Assembly (NCBI RefSeq): GCF_008271745.1
Contig: NZ_VKKZ01000021.1
Location: forward strand, 310,001 to 374,000
DNA from: Rufibacter glacialis
GTDB taxonomy: Bacteria; Bacteroidota; Bacteroidia; Cytophagales; Hymenobacteraceae
Length of the DNA stretch: 64,000 nt
Direction of reading: 5' to 3'
In this document: in pieces, positions 43,114-50,618 of the stretch
Layout: each line of letters begins with the position of its first letter
Numbering within the stretch: position 1 is the first letter of the stretch
Program-made: the position numbers and the translations under genes
Notes under the pieces: model-generated
What the model was told of the DNA's origin: nothing
Databases searched by the model: none
What the model saw: the letters and a program-made list of their open reading frames with translations, nothing else

Positions 43114-43810
43114 AAGGACACACTAAATCAGTACTACAAATAGACGCGCCAGCCGCGCCCTTAAACCCGCCCTACAACCCGGCTAGTTTCACACCTGAAC
43201 ATTACGTTACTTTAACGCATGGCGACTTTCCATGTTATAGGCATGACGTCCTGGCACTTCGCTATACGAGTTTACTTGGCTTATTGCAGATTTACGTATA
43301 AAGAAGATAATTGGATATATAAAATCCTTAATACTGAAACAGTTCCATATACAGATATAGTCAAAACCCATCAGGCAAGACCCTAGAAAAGCCAATTGGC
43401 CTTAAAAAATCTGCAATGGCCCTCTTCCAGGGCCTCTTTTCGCCTCTCCGGCAAAGGCCGCAGAAAGAAGTTCAGGAGCAAAAAAATTTGGGGAACACCT
43501 CCTCCCCTCCTTTGCTGGCTCCCTGGTTCCGCTTCTACAGCACGTTTGCCCTTTAAAAGGCACTGCAAAGGAGGTAACGTGCTCATGCCGGGCAAATTGC
43601 CCCCTGAAAACCGCCCCTTGTTAAAGTTGCTCATCCTTGCCGCAGTTACGCCCCAATACCTCGGGCTGCCACGCCCAGCTGTGCCGGGAAGCGCCAAAGC
43701 GGTTTAGGCCGGCCTTTTCCAGAATTACCCCTGAAACTTCTTTTCTCTTAAGAACAAACAACCGTTATCCTGTACCTTTGCCCCCATAACCCTAAAAACC
43801 TCTCCCCGCT
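43114..43810. other. Long intergenic region upstream of the second dehydrogenase gene
   Basis: Nearly 700 bases. The part 43200-43395 is AT-rich with nothing recognised. The part 43430-43700 is G+C-rich and open in frames on both strands (about 100 codons each), with no family resemblance and Pro/Arg-rich translations typical of chance ORFs. A structured RNA is possible. The TACCTTTGC box of the dehydrogenase gene lies at 43773-43781. Confidence 0.5.
43773..43781 (+). promoter_or_regulatory. Putative -7 promoter box of the second dehydrogenase gene
   Basis: TACCTTTGC, exact TAnnTTTG match, 29 bases before the ATG at 43811. Confidence 0.6.
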
Positions 43811-45037
43811 ATGAAAGACCTACTGACCAAGTTTGAGAACAAACGCCCTGAAATTGTTTTTGAGTGGAAAGATTCTGAAACCGAGGCCGAGGGCTGGGTA
43901 GTGATCAATTCCCTGCGGGGTGGGGCAGCCGGTGGCGGAACCCGCATGCGCAAAGGCCTTGACAAGCGTGAGGTAGAGTCTTTGGCCAAAACCATGGAGG
44001 TGAAATTCACCGTCTCGGGCCCCACCATCGGCGGCGCCAAGTCGGGGATCAACTTTGACCCAGCAGACCCGCGCAAGCAAGGCGTGCTGGAGCGCTGGTA
44101 CCGGGCGGTGTACCCGCTGCTCAAGAACTACTACGGCACCGGCGGCGACCTGAACGTAGACGAGATCCATGAGGTGATTCCCATCACCGAGGAATACGGT
44201 CTGTGGCACCCGCAGGAAGGCATTGTGAACGGACACTTCAAGGCTACGGAGCCGCAGAAGATCAACAAGCTGGGCCAGTTGCGCCAGGGCGTGAGCAAGG
44301 TGCTGGAAGATGTGCATTATTCTCCTTCCCTGGCCCGCAAGTACACCGTGGCCGACATGATCACCGGGTATGGCGTAGCCAAGGCCGTAGCCCATTACTA
44401 TGAACTGTGGGGCGGCGCCCTCCAGGGCAAGCGGGCCATTATCCAGGGCTGGGGCAACGTGGGCGCAGCCGCCGCCTACTACCTCTCTTCTGAAGGCGTG
44501 CAGATTGTGGGCATCATTGACCGCGCCGGCGGAGTGATCAAGGAAGAAGGCTTTTCTTTTGAAGAGATCACCGCCCTTTTCCTGAACCGGGTGGGCAATA
44601 CCTTAACCGCCGATCACCTGCTTTCTTTTGAGCAAGTAAACGCCCGCATCTGGGACCTTCCCTCCGAGATCTTTATTCCGGCGGCGGCCTCGCGGCTGGT
44701 CTCTACTGAACAGGTGGAGCGCATGCAGCAGCACGGTCTGGAGGTGATCTCTTGCGGCGCCAACGTGCCCTTCAAAGACCCGGAGATTTTCTTCGGGGCC
44801 ACCGGCGAGTTCGCCGACCAGCAGGTGTCTGTGGTACCGGACTTTGTGGCCAATTGCGGCATGGCCCGCGTTTTTGCTTACCTCATGGAGCAGGACGTGG
44901 AAATCACTGATGAAGCCATTTTCACAGATATTTCCCGCACCATCCGGCAGGCCCTGGAGAAAGCCCATGAGCGGAACCCCAAGAAAACGGAAATCGCCAA
45001 AACCTGCTTTGAGATTGCATTAAGCCAGCTATTGTAA
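43811..45037 (+). CDS. Glu/Leu/Phe/Val dehydrogenase family protein, divergent paralogue
   Basis: 408 aa. The family's dimerisation domain is recognisable (GGAAGGGTRMRKGLDKREVESLAKTM split across two motifs) with the catalytic strand GPTIGGAKSGINFDP carrying the Lys. The NAD domain has IIQGWGNVGAAAAYYL and IPAAASRLV. A central segment (GTGGDLNVDEIHEVIPITEEYG) differs clearly from the enzyme at 25383, so it is a separate subfamily and its amino-acid substrate may not be glutamate. It ends in a strong terminator. Confidence 0.85.
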   Translation: MKDLLTKFENKRPEIVFEWKDSETEAEGWVVINSLRGGAAGGGTRMRKGLDKREVESLAKTMEVKFTVSGPTIGGAKSGINFDPADPRKQGVLERWYRAVYPLLKNYYGTGGDLNVDEIHEVIPITEEYGLWHPQEGIVNGHFKATEPQKINKLGQLRQGVSKVLEDVHYSPSLARKYTVADMITGYGVAKAVAHYYELWGGALQGKRAIIQGWGNVGAAAAYYLSSEGVQIVGIIDRAGGVIKEEGFSFEEITALFLNRVGNTLTADHLLSFEQVNARIWDLPSEIFIPAAASRLVSTEQVERMQQHGLEVISCGANVPFKDPEIFFGATGEFADQQVSVVPDFVANCGMARVFAYLMEQDVEITDEAIFTDISRTIRQALEKAHERNPKKTEIAKTCFEIALSQLL

Positions 45038-45075
45038 TTTGCAAGGCATCAGCAGTCTTATTTTATCTAATACCA

Positions 45076-45130
45076 CCTGCCGTTTGAGAGGTCTTTTAAG
45101 AAAAAGGCCCCTCAAACGGCAGGCTTTTTT
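45076..45130 (+). terminator. Intrinsic terminator of the second dehydrogenase gene (hairpin-family member)
   Basis: Perfect 13-bp outer stem (45076-45088 with 45111-45123, CCTGCCGTTTGAG and complement) enclosing the inner family core, then seven T residues. Confidence 0.88.
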
Positions 45131-45779
45131 TGTGGCCTCACTTTAGTAGATCAGTGGTAGAGGAGAAGAATCCCTTTGGGAACTGGGTAATCAGGAAAGG
45201 AAAGGAATTACGCGGAAGGACAGAAACAACCATTCCTTGTATTCTTGTCCTTCTAGGTTTCCTTGTCTTCCTGATAGTACCTGGGCAACGAACGGTAATG
45301 GGGGCTTAGAAGAGCTTTTCTAGTTCGCCCACAAGATCCTTCCAGAATGACAGAAAAGGGAAATGGATGTATATAAAGATATAGTGTAACTTGTTTCCCA
45401 ATATACCGCCTTTGTTGGTGTTGTCACCAACAAACCAAAAGGAAGGAACCATTCCGCTTGTTGGTGACAACACCAACAAGGGCAAAAATGCAAAGTGTTA
45501 CCTGGTTGGTATAGTGTAACTGTTTGCCTATATAGTTGTCTTTCTGGTTAGGGCAGTAGCCTTGCGCGATCCTCTTTTTTTAAGGTGGTTTCCCAGAACT
45601 AGCCTGAAAATGTATTGGAGAGATTTCTCACCGCCGCTGGCGCACCAAGATCTTTCAGGCTGCTCTGGCGCTGGGCTTTCTGGATGCAGGAAAGCCTAAC
45701 TCCTTCACTTCTTTTCTAATTTGTCTTTTGTTGGCCTTGGGCTACTCAGGTACTGGACCGCCCATAGCGGCGATGGGCT
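45131..45779. other. Intergenic region with repeat array
   Basis: About 650 bases between convergent genes without a believable ORF. It holds an imperfect long hairpin (about 45187-45292, arms with ATCAGGAA and GAAGGACA) and the palindrome/direct-repeat structure at 45381-45533. Confidence 0.6.
45381..45533. repeat. Two mutually inverted palindromes bracketed by direct repeats
   Basis: Palindrome A (45411-45434) has arms TTTGTTGGTG and CACCAACAAA around TTGT. Palindrome B (45457-45480) has arms CTTGTTGGTG and CACCAACAAG around ACAA, so B is the reverse complement of A. Outside them lie direct repeats starting ATAGTGTAAC (45381 and 45511), alike over about 24 bases through a TGTTT and ATATA section. 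Confidence 0.8.
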
Positions 45780-46142
45780 TTAAATTTTCTTGAACCCGGC
45801 GGCCACTAATTTGGCTACATCCGGCTCCATTACCTTTACTTTGAAGGTACGGCCGGTGGGGCAATGACAGGCGGCGCACGTAATAAGGCCTTCCTCCACC
45901 GTTAAGGTGATTTCTGCCACCGTGAACCCTTGGTCTTGGACATACTTTTTCACACAAACCTTGGTGTCTGGGGTATTGTTGCAGTACCCCCAGGGGTTGT
46001 TTCCGCACTGGACCTCGGCGTAAGCCAGCCACTGCCCTTCAGAAAGAACGCCCTCTTCCGCGCCAGTGCCTGACACCTGGCAACCCCAAAGGTTGAGGAA
46101 CAGACCCCAGGCAAAAAGCTGCAATAAGGATTTTCGTTTCAT
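45780..46142 (-). CDS. Small Cys-rich lipoprotein, unknown function
   Basis: 120 aa. The signal has a lipobox-like LWGC (Cys21) after a hydrophobic core. The mature part contains seven more Cys: VQCGNNPWGYC, then VCVKKY and ITCAACHCPTGR. The central CxxCxC motif suggests a metal or disulfide site. The C-terminus (FKVKVMEPDVAKLVAAGFKKI) looks like the end of a small sandwich. No family recognised. Convergent with the dehydrogenase gene and divergent from mscS, so probably monocistronic. Confidence 0.7.
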   Translation of the reverse strand: MKRKSLLQLFAWGLFLNLWGCQVSGTGAEEGVLSEGQWLAYAEVQCGNNPWGYCNNTPDTKVCVKKYVQDQGFTVAEITLTVEEGLITCAACHCPTGRTFKVKVMEPDVAKLVAAGFKKI

Positions 46143-46215
46143 AGATTTGCCCTTTCATTTTAGTGAAAGACCCTTGCCCCGCCTTATTGGTTGCAAAGGG
46201 CATAAAGTTTAACAG

Positions 46216-47328
46216 ATGCAAGACCAGGTCATAGATATACTCCGTTTCACCTTTCTGGGGAACACTGTGCAGCAGTACCTTATCTTCATAGGGATCATGC
46301 TGAGCGGTTTCCTGTTCAAGACACTCGTTTCCAAGCTGTTTTCAGCTATTCTTTTTAAAGCCGTGGTGCAACGCTTCACCAAGGATGTCACCACAGAAGA
46401 GTTCAAGCGCCTGTTGGTGACGCCTTTTGAGGTGATCTCCTTTCTGGTGTTCTTTTACGTGGCTTTTGACCAATTGAACTATCCGCCGGAACTGGGACTA
46501 CCCGGCAAAGAGGAACTGGGGCTCAAGCGTATTCTGCAGCGTATTTACAGCATTTTCCTTATCTGCGCCCTTACCTGGGTAATCATGCGCCTGGTGGATT
46601 TCATAGGCATGATGTTCTCCAAGCGGGCAGCCAGAACCCTCTCTAAACTGGACGACCAGCTGGTGCCTTTCTTCGTGGATTTCTCCAAGGTGATCATCGT
46701 GATCATTGGCTTCTTCGTGATTCTGGGCACGGTGTTCAAGGTGAACGTGGCTGGTCTGGTAGCAGGCCTGGGCGTGGGCGGTCTGGCCATTGCCTTTGCC
46801 GCGAAGGAAAGCCTGGAGAACCTGCTGGCGTCCTTCACCATTTTCCTGGACCACCCCTTTGTGGTGGGCGACCTGGTGCAGGTGGGCGAGATTACCGGGA
46901 CCATTGAGAAAATCGGTTTCCGGAGCACCCGCATCAGAACGCTGGAGAAGAGCTACGTCACGCTGCCCAACAAAAGCATGATTGACAAACCCCTGGATAA
47001 CCTCACCCTGCGCACCTTCCGGCGGGTGAAGTTTGATATTTTCCTCACCCATAGCACCACCGCAGAGCAACTCCAAGCCATTGTAACTGACATCCAGGCC
47101 TTGATAGATGGGTATCCGCGCACAAACCAGGACGGCCGCATCCGTTTCATCAACATCGGTCCATATTCCAAAGACATCATGGTGCTGTACTTCATTGACT
47201 CCGTTGACTATGACATCTACATAGACGTGAAAGAGGAAATCAACTACCAGATTGTGGAAATCGTGAAAAAGCACGGCGCTGCGTTCGCTTTCCCTACGCA
47301 GACGGTTTACCTGAAACGGGAAGAGTAG
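46216..47328 (+). CDS. MscS-family mechanosensitive channel
   Basis: 370 aa. Four membrane segments (about 18-38, 78-100, 115-138 and 160-180); the last leads into the pore helix VAGLVAGLGVGGLAIAFAAKESLENLLASF, followed by the MscS beta domain (DHPFVVGDLVQVGEITGTIEKIGFRSTRIRTLE and PNKSMIDKPLDNLT in two parts) and the C-terminal alpha/beta domain. It gates under membrane tension and relieves hypo-osmotic shock. One helix pair longer than E. coli MscS. Monocistronic. Confidence 0.9.
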   Translation: MQDQVIDILRFTFLGNTVQQYLIFIGIMLSGFLFKTLVSKLFSAILFKAVVQRFTKDVTTEEFKRLLVTPFEVISFLVFFYVAFDQLNYPPELGLPGKEELGLKRILQRIYSIFLICALTWVIMRLVDFIGMMFSKRAARTLSKLDDQLVPFFVDFSKVIIVIIGFFVILGTVFKVNVAGLVAGLGVGGLAIAFAAKESLENLLASFTIFLDHPFVVGDLVQVGEITGTIEKIGFRSTRIRTLEKSYVTLPNKSMIDKPLDNLTLRTFRRVKFDIFLTHSTTAEQLQAIVTDIQALIDGYPRTNQDGRIRFINIGPYSKDIMVLYFIDSVDYDIYIDVKEEINYQIVEIVKKHGAAFAFPTQTVYLKREE

Positions 47329-47330
47329 TA

Positions 47331-47402
47331 GATTTGGAGATGTGGGGATGTGGAGATGTGGGGATGTGGAGATTTGGGGATGTGAAGGTTTGGAGATGTG
47401 AG
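47331..47402. repeat. Tandem GGATGTGGAGATGTGG-type minisatellite
   Basis: About four and a half imperfect 16-base units, each made of two 8-base halves (GGATGTGG, GAGATGTGG), directly after the mscS stop. Variants include GATTTGG and GGTTTGG. Confidence 0.8.
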
Positions 47403-47423
47403 GAGGAATAAATCAGAACTCAG

Positions 47424-47457
47424 GATCAGTAGGGACCATCCCTTGTGGTTGCCCTTG
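47424..47457. repeat. Single arm related to the inverted repeat at 38080
   Basis: Aligned with 38075-38107 it is identical at about 28 of 33 positions, beginning GATCAG and ending GTGGTTGCCCTT. The second arm is missing here. Confidence 0.6.
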
Positions 47458-47547
47458 TGCACGCTACCTCTATACAGGTTCGTGAAGAACACTTCAGCTT
47501 AAAGTCTTAAGGAAAGTTATTCCGGGCCTTGCCCGATGTAAAAGCAA

Positions 47548-47604
47548 AATCCCTGTTTGGGGCTTATTTTTGTGAAATAGGCCTCTAAACAGGGATTACT
47601 TTTT
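47548..47604. terminator. Bidirectional hairpin between mscS and the TerB gene
   Basis: 11-bp outer stem (47548-47558 with 47587-47597, AATCCCTGTTT and complement) enclosing GGCTTATTT/AAATAGGCC, then ACTTTTT. A member of the dispersed hairpin family between convergent genes. Confidence 0.8.
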
Positions 47605-47632
47605 AACGCGGATTTTTTACGCGGAGACTGGT

Positions 47633-48469
47633 TTACCAGCCGGAGCCTCTGCGGCCTCCGCCCAGGATACCGCCCAGCAGGCCACCCAGGCCACCGCCGC
47701 CCATTCCAGAACCGTAGCCGCCCCGGCCGCCCAAGCCACCCAGGATAGAAGCCATGGAGCCTAAGCCGCCCATGCGGCCCCCGCCGTACATGCCGCCTCG
47801 GCCGCCCATCATACCGCCGGCCATTCCGCCGCCTAAGAGACCGCCCAGCAATCCGCCTAAGCCTCCGCCCATGCCTCCTCCCATCATTCCGCCTCCGTAT
47901 CCGCCACGGCGGCGGTTCATCATGCCACTGATCACGATAGGGGCCAACACGCCTAGCATACCGGTCACCATGGCTGGCGAGATACCAGATTTCTTGAACA
48001 TATCCCCGAACCCGCTTTTGTTCAGGAACGACTGGGAGGTTGGGTCTTCGCCCTTCTCCTGCGCCTGGTTGGCCTTGTCTACAAACTGGTCCAGGATGCT
48101 GAACTGGTTCTGGTCAATGCCCAGGTAGTTGCTCACCTCGGCAATGCGCTTTTGTTCATCACTGGTATACTGGCCGTCAGATTTGGCGAAACTGATGATA
48201 TCAGTGATAAACGAGAACCGCAGGGGACTGCCTTTGAGAACGTCAAGGCACCGTTGCAGGCTTATCTGCGAGGGGTTCCTGGCAATAGAGATCACTTCCT
48301 GCTGGAGGTTCTCAGGCAGTTCTGCCGCTTCGCTGGTGAGTTGCAGAAACTGTATTTCGTCTTCAGACACATGCCCGTCTGCCGAGGCAATGGTCGCTAA
48401 TGCGCCCAAATAGGCTCCTTTTTCCTGATCAGAGTAATCTTTCAAAAGAGCGGTGGTTTCTTCAGCCAT
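47633..48469 (-). CDS. TerB-like domain protein with Gly/Met-rich tail
   Basis: 278 aa. Residues about 12-130 form a TerB-like helical domain (GAYLGALATIASADGHVSEDEIQFL and SFAKSDGQYTSDEQKRIAEVS, each with the acidic DGxxxxxE signature that binds metal in TerB). A hydrophobic segment (MVTGMLGVLAPIVISGMM, near 170) precedes a tail of roughly 90 residues made of GGGMMGGG, GGLLGG and GRGG repeats. The tail may be a flexible or self-associating region. TerB proteins occur in stress-response modules; no other ter genes are present. Confidence 0.75.
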   Translation of the reverse strand: MAEETTALLKDYSDQEKGAYLGALATIASADGHVSEDEIQFLQLTSEAAELPENLQQEVISIARNPSQISLQRCLDVLKGSPLRFSFITDIISFAKSDGQYTSDEQKRIAEVSNYLGIDQNQFSILDQFVDKANQAQEKGEDPTSQSFLNKSGFGDMFKKSGISPAMVTGMLGVLAPIVISGMMNRRRGGYGGGMMGGGMGGGLGGLLGGLLGGGMAGGMMGGRGGMYGGGRMGGLGSMASILGGLGGRGGYGSGMGGGGLGGLLGGILGGGRRGSGW

Positions 48470-48520
48470 AGTTTCAAGGGGTTGGTGTAGAATAACACAA
48501 ACGACACGGCTTAAAACGAG

Positions 48521-48566
48521 TTGGCGTTTAGGACTGGTTTTTCTGAAAACCGGCCCTAAACGCCAA
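48521..48566 (-). terminator. Hairpin of the dispersed family after the serine hydrolase gene
   Basis: 11-bp outer stem (48521-48531 with 48556-48566, TTGGCGTTTAG and complement) and inner GGTTTT/AAAACC. It lies 20 bases past the stop of the minus-strand serine hydrolase gene. Confidence 0.75.
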
Positions 48567-48586
48567 TGCAGTTCCCTTTCTGGTTC

Positions 48587-49762
48587 TTACTTCTTTACGG
48601 CCGCCAGAATACGCTTGAAGAACTCGTTCCCGTTGGTGCCGTGCCAGCGCCAGACCACCACCAGGTCATGCTCCGGGTCTACCCAGATAGTGTTGGACCC
48701 GGCCCCCAAGGCGGCAAAGCTGGTGGCAGGCGCGTCTGGCCACTGTTTTTTCTGGGTGTTCAGCCACCAGAGGTACCCGTAGTCAGGGCCGTGCGGACCG
48801 GGCGTGGTGGCTTTCTTCACCCATTCCTTGGAGACCAGTTGCTTGTTCTTCCACTTGCCTTGGCGAAGGTACAGATAGCCGAACCGGGCCTCGTCTCGGG
48901 TATTGATCCACAGGCCACCGCCCCAGCGGGTACCGCCGCTCACGCTGGGCAGCTGTTTGCCGTTCACGTCTACGTACGAGTTCTTGTAGGGCAGGTACTG
49001 CCACGTGTCTGAGGCACCGATGGGGTCCATGATCTGCTCTTTCAGGACCTGGGGCAAGGGCTTCTCCCAGAGGCGCAGCAGCGACAGGGAAAAACGGTTG
49101 ATGCGCACATCATTGTACTCATAGAAAGTACCGGGTTCTTTGAGTTCGCGGGGTTTACGCTCGCCGTTGCCAAATTCTTCCTTGCCCACAAAGGTGTGGC
49201 TCTTGCCGAAGAGTTCTCCCTCCCACTCACTGGTCTGCTGGGCATGGTGGTGCCAGGTCACCTTGCGGTTGTGTTCTGAGTCATAGCCGCCGTCTTTGAT
49301 GTAATGGGCCACCGGGTCATGGACGTCTTTGATCAGGCCTTTGTCCAGGGTCACGCCCAGAAGGGTAGATAGAAAGCTCTTCGCGATGCTGTAGGTAGGG
49401 TCGGCGCGTTTGGTATCGCCCCACTCGGCCACAATGTAGCCGTGCCGCAAGATGATGCCGTTGGTGCCCGCCCGGTCTTTAGGGATAGGCCCCAGCAGCT
49501 TCCCGAAGGTTTCTTCCTGGGTAGAGAAATCCTTCGGCATCTTGGTTTCCTGGGTCTGGGCGTATAAGACCGCCTGGGCCAGCAGTTCAGGATCCAGGCC
49601 CACTTGCTCTGGTTTTCTCACCTCCCATTTATCGCCTTTCTCTGGGTAATAAACCTTAGAATTGGCCTGGGTGGTTTGGGTGCTGGTGCCGGGGTTGTTC
49701 TGGCAGGCGAAAAGCCCGAGCCACAAGAGAAAAGGAAGGAGACGGCAAGGGATCTTTTTCAT
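48587..49762 (-). CDS. Beta-lactamase-family serine hydrolase, lipoprotein
   Basis: 391 aa. Lipoprotein signal (MKKIPCRLLPFLLWLGLFAC, lipidated Cys near 20). The class C fold has SxxK in TYSIAKSFLSTLLG (near 130) and the Tyr motif in YEYNDVRINRF, with a C-terminal DYGYLWWLNTQK strand standing for the HxG/KTG region. Such proteins are usually esterases or D-aminopeptidases rather than true beta-lactamases. Substrate unknown. Confidence 0.85.
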   Translation of the reverse strand: MKKIPCRLLPFLLWLGLFACQNNPGTSTQTTQANSKVYYPEKGDKWEVRKPEQVGLDPELLAQAVLYAQTQETKMPKDFSTQEETFGKLLGPIPKDRAGTNGIILRHGYIVAEWGDTKRADPTYSIAKSFLSTLLGVTLDKGLIKDVHDPVAHYIKDGGYDSEHNRKVTWHHHAQQTSEWEGELFGKSHTFVGKEEFGNGERKPRELKEPGTFYEYNDVRINRFSLSLLRLWEKPLPQVLKEQIMDPIGASDTWQYLPYKNSYVDVNGKQLPSVSGGTRWGGGLWINTRDEARFGYLYLRQGKWKNKQLVSKEWVKKATTPGPHGPDYGYLWWLNTQKKQWPDAPATSFAALGAGSNTIWVDPEHDLVVVWRWHGTNGNEFFKRILAAVKK

Positions 49763-49905
49763 GGATTAGGCAGATGCTAGGCGGTATACAATATAAGAAG
49801 GTTTGGGCAGTCCCCAGCAGAACAGACACTTTCTGCTTCTACGTGAAAAGCAGTTTTATCAGAAGAACAGGTGCTCAGAAGCAGGGCAACCGTCTGTCTT
49901 GAACC

Positions 49906-50415
49906 CTAACGGGTGATGGAGAACCGGTGTTCGTCCCAGATCTGGTCATTCTTGAAGATGGCTTTTTGAAAGACGCCCTCTTTGGTGTACCCATTCTTGG
50001 CCAGCACCCGCATAGAGGCTTCATTGTATTCAAAGATACCAGCGTGCAGGCGCATGAAGCCCAGCTGGTGCAGACCATACGCCGTGACAAGTTTAACGGC
50101 GGTGGTTCCAATGCCTTGGCCCCAGAACGGTTCGCCAATCCAGTACCCAATCTCAGCCGTCTTGCGGTAAACATCTGTTTGCCCTACCAACCCGATCACG
50201 CCACACAACTGCCCCTCATACGCTATAGCGAAGGTCATTTGCGGGTCTTCCTGCCCCGTCATCTGTATGAAGGCTTGGGCATCACGCACGGTATACGGGT
50301 GAGGCATCAGGTCCCGCAGGTTGTCCCAGATCTTTTTGTTGTTGGCTAAACTGGCCAGCGCTTCCTGGTCCTGGTCGGCCAACGGCCGAAGAATTATTTC
50401 CCCTTCCTGTAGCAT
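49906..50415 (-). CDS. GNAT-family acetyltransferase, RimJ/RimL type
   Basis: 169 aa. The GNAT fold starts with EIILRPLADQDQEALASLANN and contains the acetyl-CoA loop IGYWIGEPFWGQGIGTTAVKL (Q-x-x-G-x-G type), followed by RLHAGIFEYNEASMRVLAKNGYTKEG. This pattern is that of RimJ/RimL-like N-terminal or small-molecule acetyltransferases. Target unknown. The gene stands alone. Confidence 0.88.
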   Translation of the reverse strand: MLQEGEIILRPLADQDQEALASLANNKKIWDNLRDLMPHPYTVRDAQAFIQMTGQEDPQMTFAIAYEGQLCGVIGLVGQTDVYRKTAEIGYWIGEPFWGQGIGTTAVKLVTAYGLHQLGFMRLHAGIFEYNEASMRVLAKNGYTKEGVFQKAIFKNDQIWDEHRFSITR

Positions 50416-50618
50416 AGGTATTTCTTGAAAGGTGTAACCGAAGTCTGGGCGTTTAGCGCGTGTTTTCCGGAGAAAGGCAGAAAACTGCCGGGTAAAAGCG
50501 ACCCTGTTTCCTTTTTCCGGCCTTGTTTTTCAAAAGTCCAGCAAAACCGCGTCTGGTGCCGCAGCTTTGTTTTTAAGGCGTTACCTGAAAACCAGCAGTG
50601 AAACAACCAACCCGGTCT

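Noticed and set aside
43396-43707. 103-codon ORF on the plus strand with a similar one on the minus strand
   Set aside because: Both strands are open over the same G+C-rich block, the translations are Pro/Arg-rich and unlike any family; treated as chance frames.
45381-45533. Insertion sequence
   Set aside because: No transposase frame is associated with the palindromes; kept as an unexplained repeat structure.
47331-47402. CRISPR-like array
   Set aside because: Units are contiguous 16-base repeats without spacers; it is a minisatellite.
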